Source of the DNA: an uncultured Erwinia sp.
Lineage (GTDB): Bacteria > Pseudomonadota > Gammaproteobacteria > Enterobacterales > Enterobacteriaceae
Direction of reading: 5' to 3'
Length of the DNA stretch: 11,004 bases
NCBI GenBank assembly: GCA_946221915.1
Contig: CAMIKG010000100.1
Span: 1 to 11,004 of the forward strand
Notes under the pieces: generated by a model
Told to the model about the DNA's origin: nothing
The model's database searches: none
What the model saw: only the letters and a program-made list of their open reading frames with translations
Made by a program: the position numbers and the translations under genes
Shown: piece by piece, positions 1 to 7,112 of the stretch
Layout: each line of letters opens with the position of its first letter
Numbering within the stretch: the stretch's first letter is position 1

Positions 1-2214
1 CATGCGCGTCAGGAACTCCATGATGCCAGCAAGTCTGATGGCGACAGCTTTAAAGGCAACGCCTCGCAGGCACTAAATCTTAGCGCCACGGCGCTGAACG
101 GGACATTCTCAGACTATGCGCGCCAGGAGCTCCATGGCGCCAGCCAGGCCAGCGGCAACCGTTTTTCAGGGGACGCGTCCCAGACGGTTTATGACGAAGC
201 CGCAGCGCTTAATGGTGTCTTTACCGATAACGCGCGCCAGGAACTGCACGATAACGGCCAGTCAGACGGCAATAGCTTCACAGGCAATGCCTCGCAGACG
301 CTTTACGACGCAGCCACTGCGCAAAATGGTATATTCTCCGGCCGTGCCAGCCAGGCGCTCTATGGTACCGCCAGCTCTGCCGGTGACAGCTTTAGCGGCA
401 ACGCCTCACAGACGCTTTACGATGCTGCTTCTGCGCGGAATGACCAGTTTGCGGCTAATGCCAGCCAGGTTCTCAATGCTGCCAGCAAAGCGGATGGTAT
501 GAACTTTACAGAAAAGGCTTCGCAGACAATTTACGATGCCTCTGTCGTGCAGAACGGTAAGTTTTCCGGTAATGCCAGCCAGACCATTTATGGTTCAGGT
601 GTGGCAACCGGCGATACGTTTAATGAACATTCCCGCCAGACCATTATTTCCGGTATTTCCAGAAATGCCACCTTCAATCATTCCAGTGCTTTCTCAGCGG
701 AAGGTGGCAGCGTTGAAAACGCCACATTAAATGATCAAACCTCCGGCTTCGTGAATGGCACCGCCGTGCTTACAGGCAAGACGACCGTTAATGATGCGGC
801 TACGCTGCATCTCGCTGCCAATGGTCAGACGAAAGCGGAAGATCTATTACTAAATAAAGGCACGCTGGTAATTGATGCCCCTGATGCGAATCAGGATGTC
901 TCCTCAACGCATGTTGATTTCCTGACGGTCAATAACGGCGCTGTTCGCTTTGGCTCCGCGAATAACGGTAAGTTTACCGCGCTGGATATTCATCAGCTGG
1001 ATGGTTCCGGCGGCACCCTCTATTTTAACGATCCCCATTCAGCCGTTACAGGTAATCATTTAACCGCCGATGCCATTTCTGGTCATTATCATTTATCTGT
1101 TGATGACTCATATTCCCTGGCAGACAGGCTGGATCTGATCAGCGTGAGCAGTGCCGGAAAAAATAACGGCACGTACGATCTGATTAATAAAAAGGGCGAG
1201 AAAATTGATGCGATTGACTTACATGTCTACGTCGGGAAATTAACCCGCGATCCCGCTCACCCTGATGATATTGCTATCCGCCAGGATAAAAGCACCACCA
1301 CCCGTTCCACCGATGCGCTGTTAGGTGCGCTGTCCTCCGGGCTGTTTATTGCTGACGGTGAAATGCAAAGTGTTCGTTCCCGCCGTGGCGATCTGCAAAA
1401 TGCCGGGCATGATGCGGCAGGTATCTGGGGGCGTTATCTGACGAATGATACCCATGTGCGGGCAGCGGGCAGTGCGGGTTATCGCCTCGAACAGGATGGC
1501 GTGGAGCTGGGTGGCGATAAACTCGTTGATGTCGGCAATGACCGGCTGGCGCTGGGTCTGTTCGGCAGCTATTCGCGCAACGGCCTGAAGCAGGATCGCG
1601 GCAATACCAGCAACGTCGACAGCTGGGGCGGCGGACTCTACGCCAGCTGGTTTGGCGCACAGGGCTATTACGTCGATGGCGTGGTGAAATATAACCATTT
1701 CAGCACCTCAGTGCGCTCCCGTACCGAGACGGGTGCTGGCGTGGCAGGGGAATTTGAGCAAAATGGCCTCGGCGCCTCGCTGGAAACGGGTTACCGCTTT
1801 ACTCTGCCGGCAGACGTCTTCGTCGAACCTTACATTCGCACCGCATACTTCACGGCGGGCGGACAGGACGTGAAACTGAGCAACGGCCTGGATGCGAAGG
1901 CAGATCGCCTGCAGTCCATTCGCGGCGAAACCGGGGTGACCGCAGGTAAACGCTTTGAGCTGGGGAATGGTCTGGCGGTCAGCCCGTATGCCACTGCCGC
2001 AGTGGAGCATGAATTCGCTAAGCACAACGACGTGCTGATGGGAGAGGAGTATCGCTTCAACAATGACTTCTCCGGCACCACTGGCCGCTACGGCGTCGGC
2101 GTCGGCGCACAACTCACCCATAATACCTCGGTGTATGCAGAAGCTGACTACCGTAAGGGAGAGCATGTTGAATCGCCAGTGATGGCAAATGCTGGCGTGC
2201 GGGTAAACTTCTGA
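1..2214 (+). CDS. AIDA-type autotransporter adhesin, C-terminal part (5' end outside window)
   Basis: This is a type Va secreted surface protein whose beta-barrel inserts in the outer membrane and displays the passenger outside the cell. Frame 1 is open from base 1 to the TGA at 2212-2214, giving 737 visible residues; the signal peptide and passenger start lie upstream. Domains in order: 19-residue stalk repeats (to about 687), a transition and beta-helix/autochaperone-like part (about 690-1290, Gly/Asn-rich with the DRLDLISVSSAG stretch), a short helical linker (about 1300-1400), and a barrel of about 268 residues from about 1405 (starting near AAGIWGRY). The barrel has alternating aromatic strands and ends in VRVNF, the terminal-Phe signal used by the BAM complex. 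The ATG at 499 is internal to the open frame and is not a real start. Stalk repeats of this kind are glycosylated in AIDA-I; no heptosyltransferase gene is visible here. The family is sure; the ligand is unknown. Confidence 0.93.
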   Translation, partial: HARQELHDASKSDGDSFKGNASQALNLSATALNGTFSDYARQELHGASQASGNRFSGDASQTVYDEAAALNGVFTDNARQELHDNGQSDGNSFTGNASQTLYDAATAQNGIFSGRASQALYGTASSAGDSFSGNASQTLYDAASARNDQFAANASQVLNAASKADGMNFTEKASQTIYDASVVQNGKFSGNASQTIYGSGVATGDTFNEHSRQTIISGISRNATFNHSSAFSAEGGSVENATLNDQTSGFVNGTAVLTGKTTVNDAATLHLAANGQTKAEDLLLNKGTLVIDAPDANQDVSSTHVDFLTVNNGAVRFGSANNGKFTALDIHQLDGSGGTLYFNDPHSAVTGNHLTADAISGHYHLSVDDSYSLADRLDLISVSSAGKNNGTYDLINKKGEKIDAIDLHVYVGKLTRDPAHPDDIAIRQDKSTTTRSTDALLGALSSGLFIADGEMQSVRSRRGDLQNAGHDAAGIWGRYLTNDTHVRAAGSAGYRLEQDGVELGGDKLVDVGNDRLALGLFGSYSRNGLKQDRGNTSNVDSWGGGLYASWFGAQGYYVDGVVKYNHFSTSVRSRTETGAGVAGEFEQNGLGASLETGYRFTLPADVFVEPYIRTAYFTAGGQDVKLSNGLDAKADRLQSIRGETGVTAGKRFELGNGLAVSPYATAAVEHEFAKHNDVLMGEEYRFNNDFSGTTGRYGVGVGAQLTHNTSVYAEADYRKGEHVESPVMANAGVRVNF
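4..687 (+). repeat. 57-bp (19-residue) AIDA-like stalk repeats, 12 units in exact phase
   Basis: The anchor codons for A-(S/R)-Q recur at 4, 61, 118, 175, 232, 289, 346, 403, 460, 517, 574 and 631, always exactly 57 bp apart with no insertion or deletion. The consensus is roughly ASQTLYDAAxAxNGxFSGN. The last unit (SRQTII..., from 631) is degenerate and grades into non-repeat passenger. The first units alternate between an ARQELH type (4, 118, 232) and an ASQ type (61, 175, 289), so a 114-bp (38-residue) higher-order period is visible at the left edge. The array continues past the left end of the window, so the true copy number is unknown. Such repeats form the extended beta-helical stalk of AIDA/Ag43-like adhesins. 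Confidence 0.93.
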
Positions 2215-2293
2215 TGAGGTGAACGGGAGGGAGGCCATCAACACGCTTCGCTCTGGCTAAGTCAGGCTTTCTCCCCGTTTGCTGCTGCGCAAT

Positions 2294-2319
2294 CGTCCTG
2301 CTGAATCACGGGCAGGACG
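2294..2319. terminator. Stem-loop in convergent gap (possible bidirectional terminator)
   Basis: CGTCCTGC at 2294-2301 pairs perfectly with GCAGGACG at 2312-2319 around a 10-nt loop. It sits between the adhesin stop and the convergent PrpD-family gene, where terminators for both are expected. There is no clear T-run on either side, so intrinsic termination is only a possibility. Confidence 0.35.
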
Positions 2320-2329
2320 GTATCTGTTC

Positions 2330-2352
2330 AGCGGGTTACTGCGTGACCCGCT
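2330..2352. terminator. Second stem-loop in convergent gap
   Basis: AGCGGGT at 2330-2336 pairs with ACCCGCT at 2346-2352. Two further inner pairs (one of them G-T) leave a 5-nt loop. It lies 7 bp beyond the stop codon of the minus-strand PrpD-family gene, a usual place for its terminator. The downstream T content is poor on both strands (GCTTCCCT on plus), so it may instead be an mRNA 3'-end stabilising hairpin. Confidence 0.4.
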
Positions 2353-2358
2353 GCTTCC

Positions 2359-3678
2359 CTAATGACTCAGCCGTGCGCAAAGGCGCTGCAAGTCTTCGTC
2401 ACTCTGTAACTGGCACATCGCGCGAATCTCCTGCAACTGCTGCTCTGTTGCGCCTGGCAGGCAAGCGCGTAACTTCTGCACCAGATCCACCGGCGTGGCG
2501 ATACTTTGCTGGCGGGTGATACGCTGTTGCAGGGACTCGCCATGGTTTAAAAACAGTGTCACCTCATGAAAGCGCAGTGCTGGATTCAGCTCATCCGGCG
2601 GCGCACTGGCATCCGGGCAGCGCACGACCTTACTGGCCAGCGCCAAAATCTCTGCTTCCACGGGCTGTTCGGCAAAATCCTCCACCCGCAACTCATCGCG
2701 CAGCAGCATCATGGCAATGACATATTCCAGGCTAAAACGTGCCTCGATGCCATTGGCGGGCTGGCGGATAAATGCCGCAATATCACCACCAGGCGGGAAC
2801 GCCACTTCAATGCGCGCAATCTGTTGCGTCAGCGCATCGATAGTGTTGCCCTGCTGCAGCCACTGCTGACGTAACAGGTGCGCGGCATCGGCTGCGCTGT
2901 GCGTGCCTGCGCAGGTGGGATACGGCTTAAACTCCAGTCCAGGGGTGATAATGCGCCATGGCGATCCCCAGCCGTCGAACAGTTTTTCCGGCTGCTGCTG
3001 CCCGCCGCCATACGCCGCCAGAAAGCCCTCCAGCACTGCAGCGGACTGGCCGTGAAAACCCGCCAGCGCCAGCTGTGCGGCGCTCACCGCGGCCTGGGCG
3101 GCAAAGCCTGCATGCAGCGGCTTAACCGCGCTGCCAAACTGCGCGCGCAGGCCACTGGCGCGGGTCGCGGCGATGCCGAGGGCGATCGCCGTTTGCTGTG
3201 GGTTCGCCGCCAGCAAGTATGCCGTTGCGGCGGCGGCGGCAATCACGCCAAGCGTGGCGGTGTTATGAAAACCAAGCTGATAGTGGCGTGGACCGGCGGC
3301 CAGACCCAGGCGGCCCGCCACCTCGACGCCGGTAATATACGCATCGAGAAATCGCGTATGGCTGATGGCGGGCTGTTCTGCCGCCAGCGCCAGCAGCGCG
3401 GGCAGGATCACCGTGCCCGGATGGCCGCGAAAATCAGCATGAAAATCATCGTAGTCCAGTGCGTGTCCGGCATAGCCCAGCAGCAGGGCGCGGCTCTGGC
3501 TGTCCTCGCCGCGATACACCTGGCGTAAACTCTGCAGCCCGCTGTCAGGCAGAGCCTTGCCGATCACCGGCAGGCACACGGCGATAAAATCCAGCACGCC
3601 CTGACGCGCCTTGTCGCGCGCCACTTCATCCGGACGCACGCTGACAATCTGTTCGGCAAGCTGTAGCGCCAGTGACAT
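2359..3678 (-). CDS. MmgE/PrpD-family protein (YxeQ-like; candidate epimerase)
   Basis: A 439-residue cytoplasmic protein of the MmgE/PrpD family, which holds 2-methylcitrate dehydratase, cis-aconitate decarboxylase and iminodisuccinate epimerase. Family landmarks visible are GHALDYDDFH (residues 71-80), HPG (86-88), KPLHAG (186-191) and KPYPTCAGTH (251-260). The length is normal for the family. The ATG at 3678 overlaps the TGA of the upstream amidohydrolase by one base, and a GGGGA-type ribosome site precedes it, so the start is firm and translation is likely coupled. It is the last gene of the four-gene leftward operon. The equivalent place in B. subtilis yxe is filled by yxeQ, whose role is unsettled. 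By analogy with iminodisuccinate epimerase working beside a fumarase-type lyase, it may interconvert diastereomers of the substrate; that is inference. Its prp-type dehydratase role is unlikely because no prpB/C partner is near. Confidence 0.88.
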   Translation of the reverse strand: MSLALQLAEQIVSVRPDEVARDKARQGVLDFIAVCLPVIGKALPDSGLQSLRQVYRGEDSQSRALLLGYAGHALDYDDFHADFRGHPGTVILPALLALAAEQPAISHTRFLDAYITGVEVAGRLGLAAGPRHYQLGFHNTATLGVIAAAAATAYLLAANPQQTAIALGIAATRASGLRAQFGSAVKPLHAGFAAQAAVSAAQLALAGFHGQSAAVLEGFLAAYGGGQQQPEKLFDGWGSPWRIITPGLEFKPYPTCAGTHSAADAAHLLRQQWLQQGNTIDALTQQIARIEVAFPPGGDIAAFIRQPANGIEARFSLEYVIAMMLLRDELRVEDFAEQPVEAEILALASKVVRCPDASAPPDELNPALRFHEVTLFLNHGESLQQRITRQQSIATPVDLVQKLRACLPGATEQQLQEIRAMCQLQSDEDLQRLCARLSH

Positions 3679-4844
3679 CAGGCTTCCCCTTTGCTCAGAC
3701 GCGCTAACGCTTCTGTCGCCAGCTGCACAAAGTAGTGGGCGGTCGGGAACAGCGCGCGATCGTCGACGCGGAATTGCGGATGGTGCAGCGCATAAGGCCC
3801 GCCGGACCCCACCATGACAAACGCGCCGGGCAGTTGCTGCTGATAAAACGCGAAGTCTTCGCCAATCGGGCTGGCCTCCACGCGTCGCGCGTCGAAACCG
3901 GCGGCTGCGCCCTGTTCGAGGGCGAAATCGACCCAGGCGGCATCATTGACCACCGAAGGTGGGCCGGGCTGCCAGTCGAGGCTGATATCACTGTTAAACG
4001 CATCGCCAATCCCCTGCAACACCTGACGGAAGCGGCGTTCAATCAGTTCGCGGGTCTGCTGGTCAAAGCTGCGCACCGTGCCCTCCAGCCAGGCGCTGTC
4101 GGGAATCACATTCCAGGTGCTGCCGCTGTGGATCTGGGTGATGGAAACCACCGCATTCTCGCTCGACGGCACGTTACGCGCGATCAGGGTCTGCAATGCG
4201 GAGACCACTTGTCCGGCAATCACAATCGGGTCATTGCCTTCATGCGGGCGCGCGGCATGGCTGCCGGTGCCGCTGATGGTGATGGCAAAACGGTCAACGC
4301 CTGCGGTAAGCGCACCGGCTTTACTGCCCAGCACGCCGACCGGCAGGCCGGGATCGTTATGGATACCGAAGATCACCGCCGCACCGTCCAGCGCGCCTGT
4401 CGCCAGCAGCGCAGGCGCGCCATGCCCGGTCTCTTCCGCCGCCTGGAACAGGATGCGTACACGGCCTGGCAGGCTGGCTTCCTGCTGTTTCAGCATGATC
4501 GCCGCGCCAAGCGCCGCAGAGGTATGGAAATCGTGGCCGCAGGCGTGCATCACGCCGGGATGTTCGGAACGGTATTCAACGCCGGATTTCTCCTCTATCG
4601 GCAGGGCGTCGATATCCGCACGCAGGACGATCAGCGGGCCGCCGTTTTGCGCACCGATTTCCGCGACCAGCCCGGTGGCAAGCGGCAGATCGAGAATGCG
4701 AATCTGATGCTGTTCCAGCACCGCTTTGATGCGTGCGGTGGTGGCGAACTCCTGGTTGGAAAGCTCCGGAAAACGGTGCATTTCATGGCGGAAGTTTTGC
4801 AGGAACTGCGCCAGTTCCTGATGCTGAGAAGGGGTGGCTAACAT
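3678..4844 (-). CDS. M20-family amidohydrolase (N-acyl amino acid deacylase, YxeP/ScmP-like)
   Basis: A metal-dependent cytoplasmic deacylase of 388 residues, in peptidase family M20 (IAA-amino acid hydrolase/hippuricase type), which removes an N-acyl group from an amino acid. Visible motifs are RADIDALPIEE (75-85), HACGHDFHTS (100-109, with ligands Cys102 and His104), AEETGHG (136-142, Glu137/138), IHNDPG (161-166, His162) and LHHPQF near the end (His355). The full metal-binding and catalytic set is present. I chose the ATG at 4844 over an in-frame upstream ATG at 4886 because AGGAG sits 7 nt before it and the upstream choice would run into the acetyltransferase. The gap to the upstream stop is 2 nt, and the stop overlaps the next start by one base. 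Next to an N-acetyltransferase it probably removes the acetyl group after cleavage, giving free cysteine if the succinocysteine reading is right. Confidence 0.92.
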   Translation of the reverse strand: MLATPSQHQELAQFLQNFRHEMHRFPELSNQEFATTARIKAVLEQHQIRILDLPLATGLVAEIGAQNGGPLIVLRADIDALPIEEKSGVEYRSEHPGVMHACGHDFHTSAALGAAIMLKQQEASLPGRVRILFQAAEETGHGAPALLATGALDGAAVIFGIHNDPGLPVGVLGSKAGALTAGVDRFAITISGTGSHAARPHEGNDPIVIAGQVVSALQTLIARNVPSSENAVVSITQIHSGSTWNVIPDSAWLEGTVRSFDQQTRELIERRFRQVLQGIGDAFNSDISLDWQPGPPSVVNDAAWVDFALEQGAAAGFDARRVEASPIGEDFAFYQQQLPGAFVMVGSGGPYALHHPQFRVDDRALFPTAHYFVQLATEALARLSKGEA

Positions 4845-4846
4845 GT

Positions 4847-5389
4847 TTACACTCCTGTTAAAAGGCGATCCTGGCGCGCGAGCCACTGCGCATGATGTGC
4901 TTCATCCAGCACTTTTTTCATATACAGCGTAATATGGCCTTTGCCGAGATCGGTGGTGTGTTGCGGCTGAAAGCCCTGTTTCTGGTACATGTCGATCAGC
5001 CACGGGTGGCTGGTGGCGGTGCCCAGCGAATAGGCGGGCGCTTTCAGTTCGCCCAGCAGCACTTCCTGCTCCAGCCAGCTCAGCAGCTTCCTGCCGTAAC
5101 CCTGGCCGTTGTATGCCGGGTCGGCGCCAAACCAGCCGATATGCGGCAGCCCAAACGGACCGGGCAGCGGTCCCCAGGGGTAACGCAGGGTGACGGACGA
5201 CACCATCTGCTGGTCGACAAACAGGGCATACACGCCGTGGTGTTGCAGATGCTGTGTCACTTTCTCCAGATCCGCCGTGGCGGCATCGAAGTGAATGCCC
5301 AGTGCCCTGACCGGCGCATAGGCCGCGAGCATTAACGCCAGATAGGCTTCGCGATCGGCGAGGGTCAGCGCGCGGAAGACGGATGCCAT
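4847..5389 (-). CDS. GNAT-family N-acetyltransferase (YxeL-like)
   Basis: A 180-residue cytoplasmic acetyl-CoA-dependent N-acetyltransferase. The acetyl-CoA binding motif is clear: WFGADPAYNGQGYGRKLL at residues 86-103, with the Q/R-x-x-G-x-G/A pattern as NGQGYGR. A C-terminal MYQKQGF segment (134-140) is the usual GNAT motif B area. The ATG at 5389 shares its A with the TAA stop of the upstream lyase gene (TAATG). The frame stays open further upstream to 5590, but that part lies inside the lyase gene and looks like a shadow. The gene sits between the lyase and the M20 deacylase. An acetyltransferase and deacylase pair suggests the substrate is N-acetylated, cut, then deacetylated, as in the B. 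subtilis route for S-(2-succino)cysteine. Self-protection against an amino compound is the alternative. Confidence 0.87.
   Translation of the reverse strand: MASVFRALTLADREAYLALMLAAYAPVRALGIHFDAATADLEKVTQHLQHHGVYALFVDQQMVSSVTLRYPWGPLPGPFGLPHIGWFGADPAYNGQGYGRKLLSWLEQEVLLGELKAPAYSLGTATSHPWLIDMYQKQGFQPQHTTDLGKGHITLYMKKVLDEAHHAQWLARQDRLLTGV
4852..4856 (-). promoter_or_regulatory. Ribosome binding site that fixes the M20 amidohydrolase start
   Basis: On the minus strand AGGAG lies 7 nt before the ATG at 4844, inside the last codons of the acetyltransferase gene. It supports the shorter 388-residue start and translational coupling of the two genes. Confidence 0.8.
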
Positions 5390-6762
5390 TAACTCAACTC
5401 TTGTGAAAGATGGCCTGAGCGGCGCGCGGACAGGATTACCTCGTCCACTTTCTGCGGCGCGCAGCCGATGTAATTCGCCGGATCGAGCCACTGCTGCAGT
5501 TCGGCGGGCGTGACGTACTGGGCCAGAACAGGATGCGCCAGTAGCACCTGCTGGAAAGATCGCTGTTCTTCGTACGCCTGCATCGCGCACTGATAGACCA
5601 GCTCATGGGCACTCTGTTTGCCCAGCTTTTTCCCCACCTCAAACATCACTTTTTCCGACAGCAGTAAACCGTCCTGCATTTGCAGATTGGCCTGCATACG
5701 GCGTTGATTAACGGTGATGCCGGGCAGAATGGCACGCGCGCCCTGCAATTGCGCAGAGAGATAGATACAGATTTCCGGCAGCGCCAGCCACTCTGCACGC
5801 CAGCTCATGGCATCGCGTTCATGTTCAACGTGCATCGAGTGATAGATCAGACTGGCGCTTTTCTGCAGCGGTGCGGTCAGGCTGGATAACCCCTCCAGCG
5901 CCGCCGGGTTGCGTTTGTGCGGCATAGTGGTGGAACCGATTTTCCCCGGGTTAAACGGCTCTTCGATTTCACCCACTTCGGTACGCATCAGGTTGTACAG
6001 TTCATTGCCGATTTTACCCAGCGTACCGCTAATCAGCACCGCCACGGAGGCGAATTCAGAGAAGCGATCGCGTGCCGCCTGCCAGCCAATATTCGGCGTG
6101 TTCAGCGCCAGTTTACTGAGCGCCAGCCGCTCCACCTGTGGTCCGGCCTCGCCCAGGGCGGCGTAAGTGCTGATGGCGCCAGCAAGGTTACCGGTCAGCA
6201 AGCGTGGCGCGATCTCTTTCAGCCGATCAAGATGGCGGATAAATTCATCCAGCCAGACGGCGACTTTAAAACCAAAGGTGATCGGCTGCGCCTGCATACC
6301 GTGCGTGCGCCCGGCCATCAGCGTGTACTGGTGGGTTTGCGCCAGCTGGATTAGGGTTTCAGCGATTGCCACGCAGTCGCGCGTCACCAGTTGCAGCGAC
6401 TGCTTCAGCTGCAGCACTGTGGCGGTGTCGACAATATCCTGAGTCGTGACGCCATAATGGATATACTCGCCAGCCTCGCCGCACTGCTGTTGCAGTGCTT
6501 TCAGCGTCGGCATCAGGGAGTGTTTCATCTGCGCGGCCTGGCTGGCGATGGTGGCGACATCAAGCAGGCTGGCATTGGCGGCGGCGGCGATGGTTGCTGC
6601 TGCCTGAGCCGGGATCACGCCCAGCTCGCCCTGCGCACTGGCCAGCGCCACTTCCACAGCCACCTGTTGTGTCAGACGGTTGTGTTCGGACCAGATCGCG
6701 CGCATTTCCGCGGTGCCAAAATTATTGCCAATTAACAGATAATCGATGGGATGTGAGGACAT
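5389..6762 (-). CDS. Aspartase/fumarase-superfamily lyase (candidate S-(2-succino) lyase)
   Basis: A 457-residue homotetrameric-type lyase that would release fumarate by beta-elimination from a succinyl-substituted substrate. The superfamily signature loop GSTTMPHKRNP is at residues 276-286 (Ser277 the likely catalytic base), with IHYGVTTQD at 101-109 and the GRTHGMQAQP helix at 151-160. The sequence looks like the adenylosuccinate lyase/3-carboxymuconate cycloisomerase branch. Housekeeping PurB is unlikely, given the setting with an acetyltransferase, deacylase and PrpD protein rather than purine genes. It is the first gene of the leftward operon; GAGAG lies a few bases before the ATG at 6762, and its stop overlaps the next start. 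In this context the best guess is cleavage of S-(2-succino)cysteine to cysteine and fumarate; iminodisuccinate or EDDS lyase is the rival. The family is sure, the substrate is not. Confidence 0.87.
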   Translation of the reverse strand: MSSHPIDYLLIGNNFGTAEMRAIWSEHNRLTQQVAVEVALASAQGELGVIPAQAAATIAAAANASLLDVATIASQAAQMKHSLMPTLKALQQQCGEAGEYIHYGVTTQDIVDTATVLQLKQSLQLVTRDCVAIAETLIQLAQTHQYTLMAGRTHGMQAQPITFGFKVAVWLDEFIRHLDRLKEIAPRLLTGNLAGAISTYAALGEAGPQVERLALSKLALNTPNIGWQAARDRFSEFASVAVLISGTLGKIGNELYNLMRTEVGEIEEPFNPGKIGSTTMPHKRNPAALEGLSSLTAPLQKSASLIYHSMHVEHERDAMSWRAEWLALPEICIYLSAQLQGARAILPGITVNQRRMQANLQMQDGLLLSEKVMFEVGKKLGKQSAHELVYQCAMQAYEEQRSFQQVLLAHPVLAQYVTPAELQQWLDPANYIGCAPQKVDEVILSARRSGHLSQELS

Positions 6763-6900
6763 TTATCTCTCATTATTTTCAGGGTTAATTAAAGAAGGGA
6801 AAATAGTCTTTCCGTCATCTGAAATTAGCCTCAGTTTGCTCTATCATTTCTTTGATCCAGCACAGCGCGCAAGGCTTTTACCCGCTATAGCTAAATTTCC

Positions 6901-6912
6901 TCTATCGATAGA
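6901..6912. promoter_or_regulatory. Perfect 12-bp palindrome, candidate operator
   Basis: TCTATCGATAGA reads the same on both strands. It lies about 14 bp upstream of the candidate rightward -35 element, near -54 of the inferred start, an activator-like position. No regulator gene is present to match it to, so the call rests only on symmetry and place. Confidence 0.35.
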
Positions 6913-6925
6913 TGAATTTGTGAAA

Positions 6926-6954
6926 TTGAAAGCAGGGGGCAGTTGTTGATTAAT
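6926..6954 (+). promoter_or_regulatory. Candidate sigma-70 promoter for the rightward operon
   Basis: TTGAAA (6926-6931) and ATTAAT (6949-6954) are separated by 17 bp, giving 5/6 and 4/6 matches. A nearby alternative is TTGATT (6946-6951) with TAGCAT (6968-6973) at 16 bp. Either would give a leader of roughly 130-150 nt before the GTG at 7113. Confidence 0.3.
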
Positions 6955-7112
6955 TTCTATTTTTTCGTAGCATGAGAAAATGATTTATTTCTGCCGTTAT
7001 CAACCCTGTCGTTAATCACCATTTCTGCGACAAGTAAGACCGTTATTTCTCTTCACCAGGGACGGGTTATTGCTGCCCGTAATGTCTGAATTAAAAAACA
7101 CAGGTTATAAAA

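Larger units (their letters stand above)
6763..7112. promoter_or_regulatory. AT-rich divergent intergenic control region
   Basis: This 350-bp stretch separates the starts of the two catabolic arms and is visibly richer in A+T than the genes around it. It must hold promoters for both arms. It contains a perfect 12-bp palindrome (6901-6912), an 8-bp palindrome GCTATAGC (6884-6891), and a plausible rightward promoter. A short hairpin (ACGGG 7062-7066 with CCCGT 7076-7080) lies in the leader before the rightward operon. I could not pick a convincing leftward promoter. A 67-codon plus-strand frame (6746-6949) starts inside the lyase gene and has no sign of being real. Confidence 0.7.

Noticed and set aside
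116..502. 128-codon open frame in the adhesin repeat region, shifted one base from the main frame
   Set aside because: Because the repeat is 57 bp, a multiple of three, any frame free of stops in one unit stays open in all. It carries no recognisable domain and lies wholly within the adhesin gene.
2215..2358. REP/BIME-type intergenic repeat between the adhesin and PrpD-family genes
   Set aside because: The two stem-loops there differ in sequence from each other and do not show the conserved REP palindrome, so they look like ordinary gene-end hairpins.
2878..3528. 216-codon plus-strand frame opposite the PrpD-family gene
   Set aside because: Antisense shadow; low-complexity, Arg/Gly/Gln-rich translation with no domain, and no plausible ribosome site.
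3735..4841. Long 368-codon plus-strand frame opposite the M20 amidohydrolase gene
   Set aside because: It is an antisense shadow of a GC-rich gene. The opposite strand encodes a full M20 protein with all metal ligands, while this frame shows no family motif.
5390..5590. Upstream 67-codon extension of the acetyltransferase frame
   Set aside because: It overlaps the lyase gene in another frame. The ATG at 5389 with its TAATG overlap gives a normal-length GNAT protein that starts at the usual fold boundary.
5389..6762. Reading the lyase as housekeeping adenylosuccinate lyase (PurB)
   Set aside because: It shares the superfamily signature, but its operon partners are an acetyltransferase, a deacylase and a PrpD protein, and no purine gene is near. 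A catabolic lyase fits better.
6746..6949. 67-codon plus-strand frame spanning the lyase start and the divergent gap
   Set aside because: It begins inside the lyase gene on the opposite strand and runs through promoter-like AT-rich DNA. No clear ribosome site and no recognisable family.
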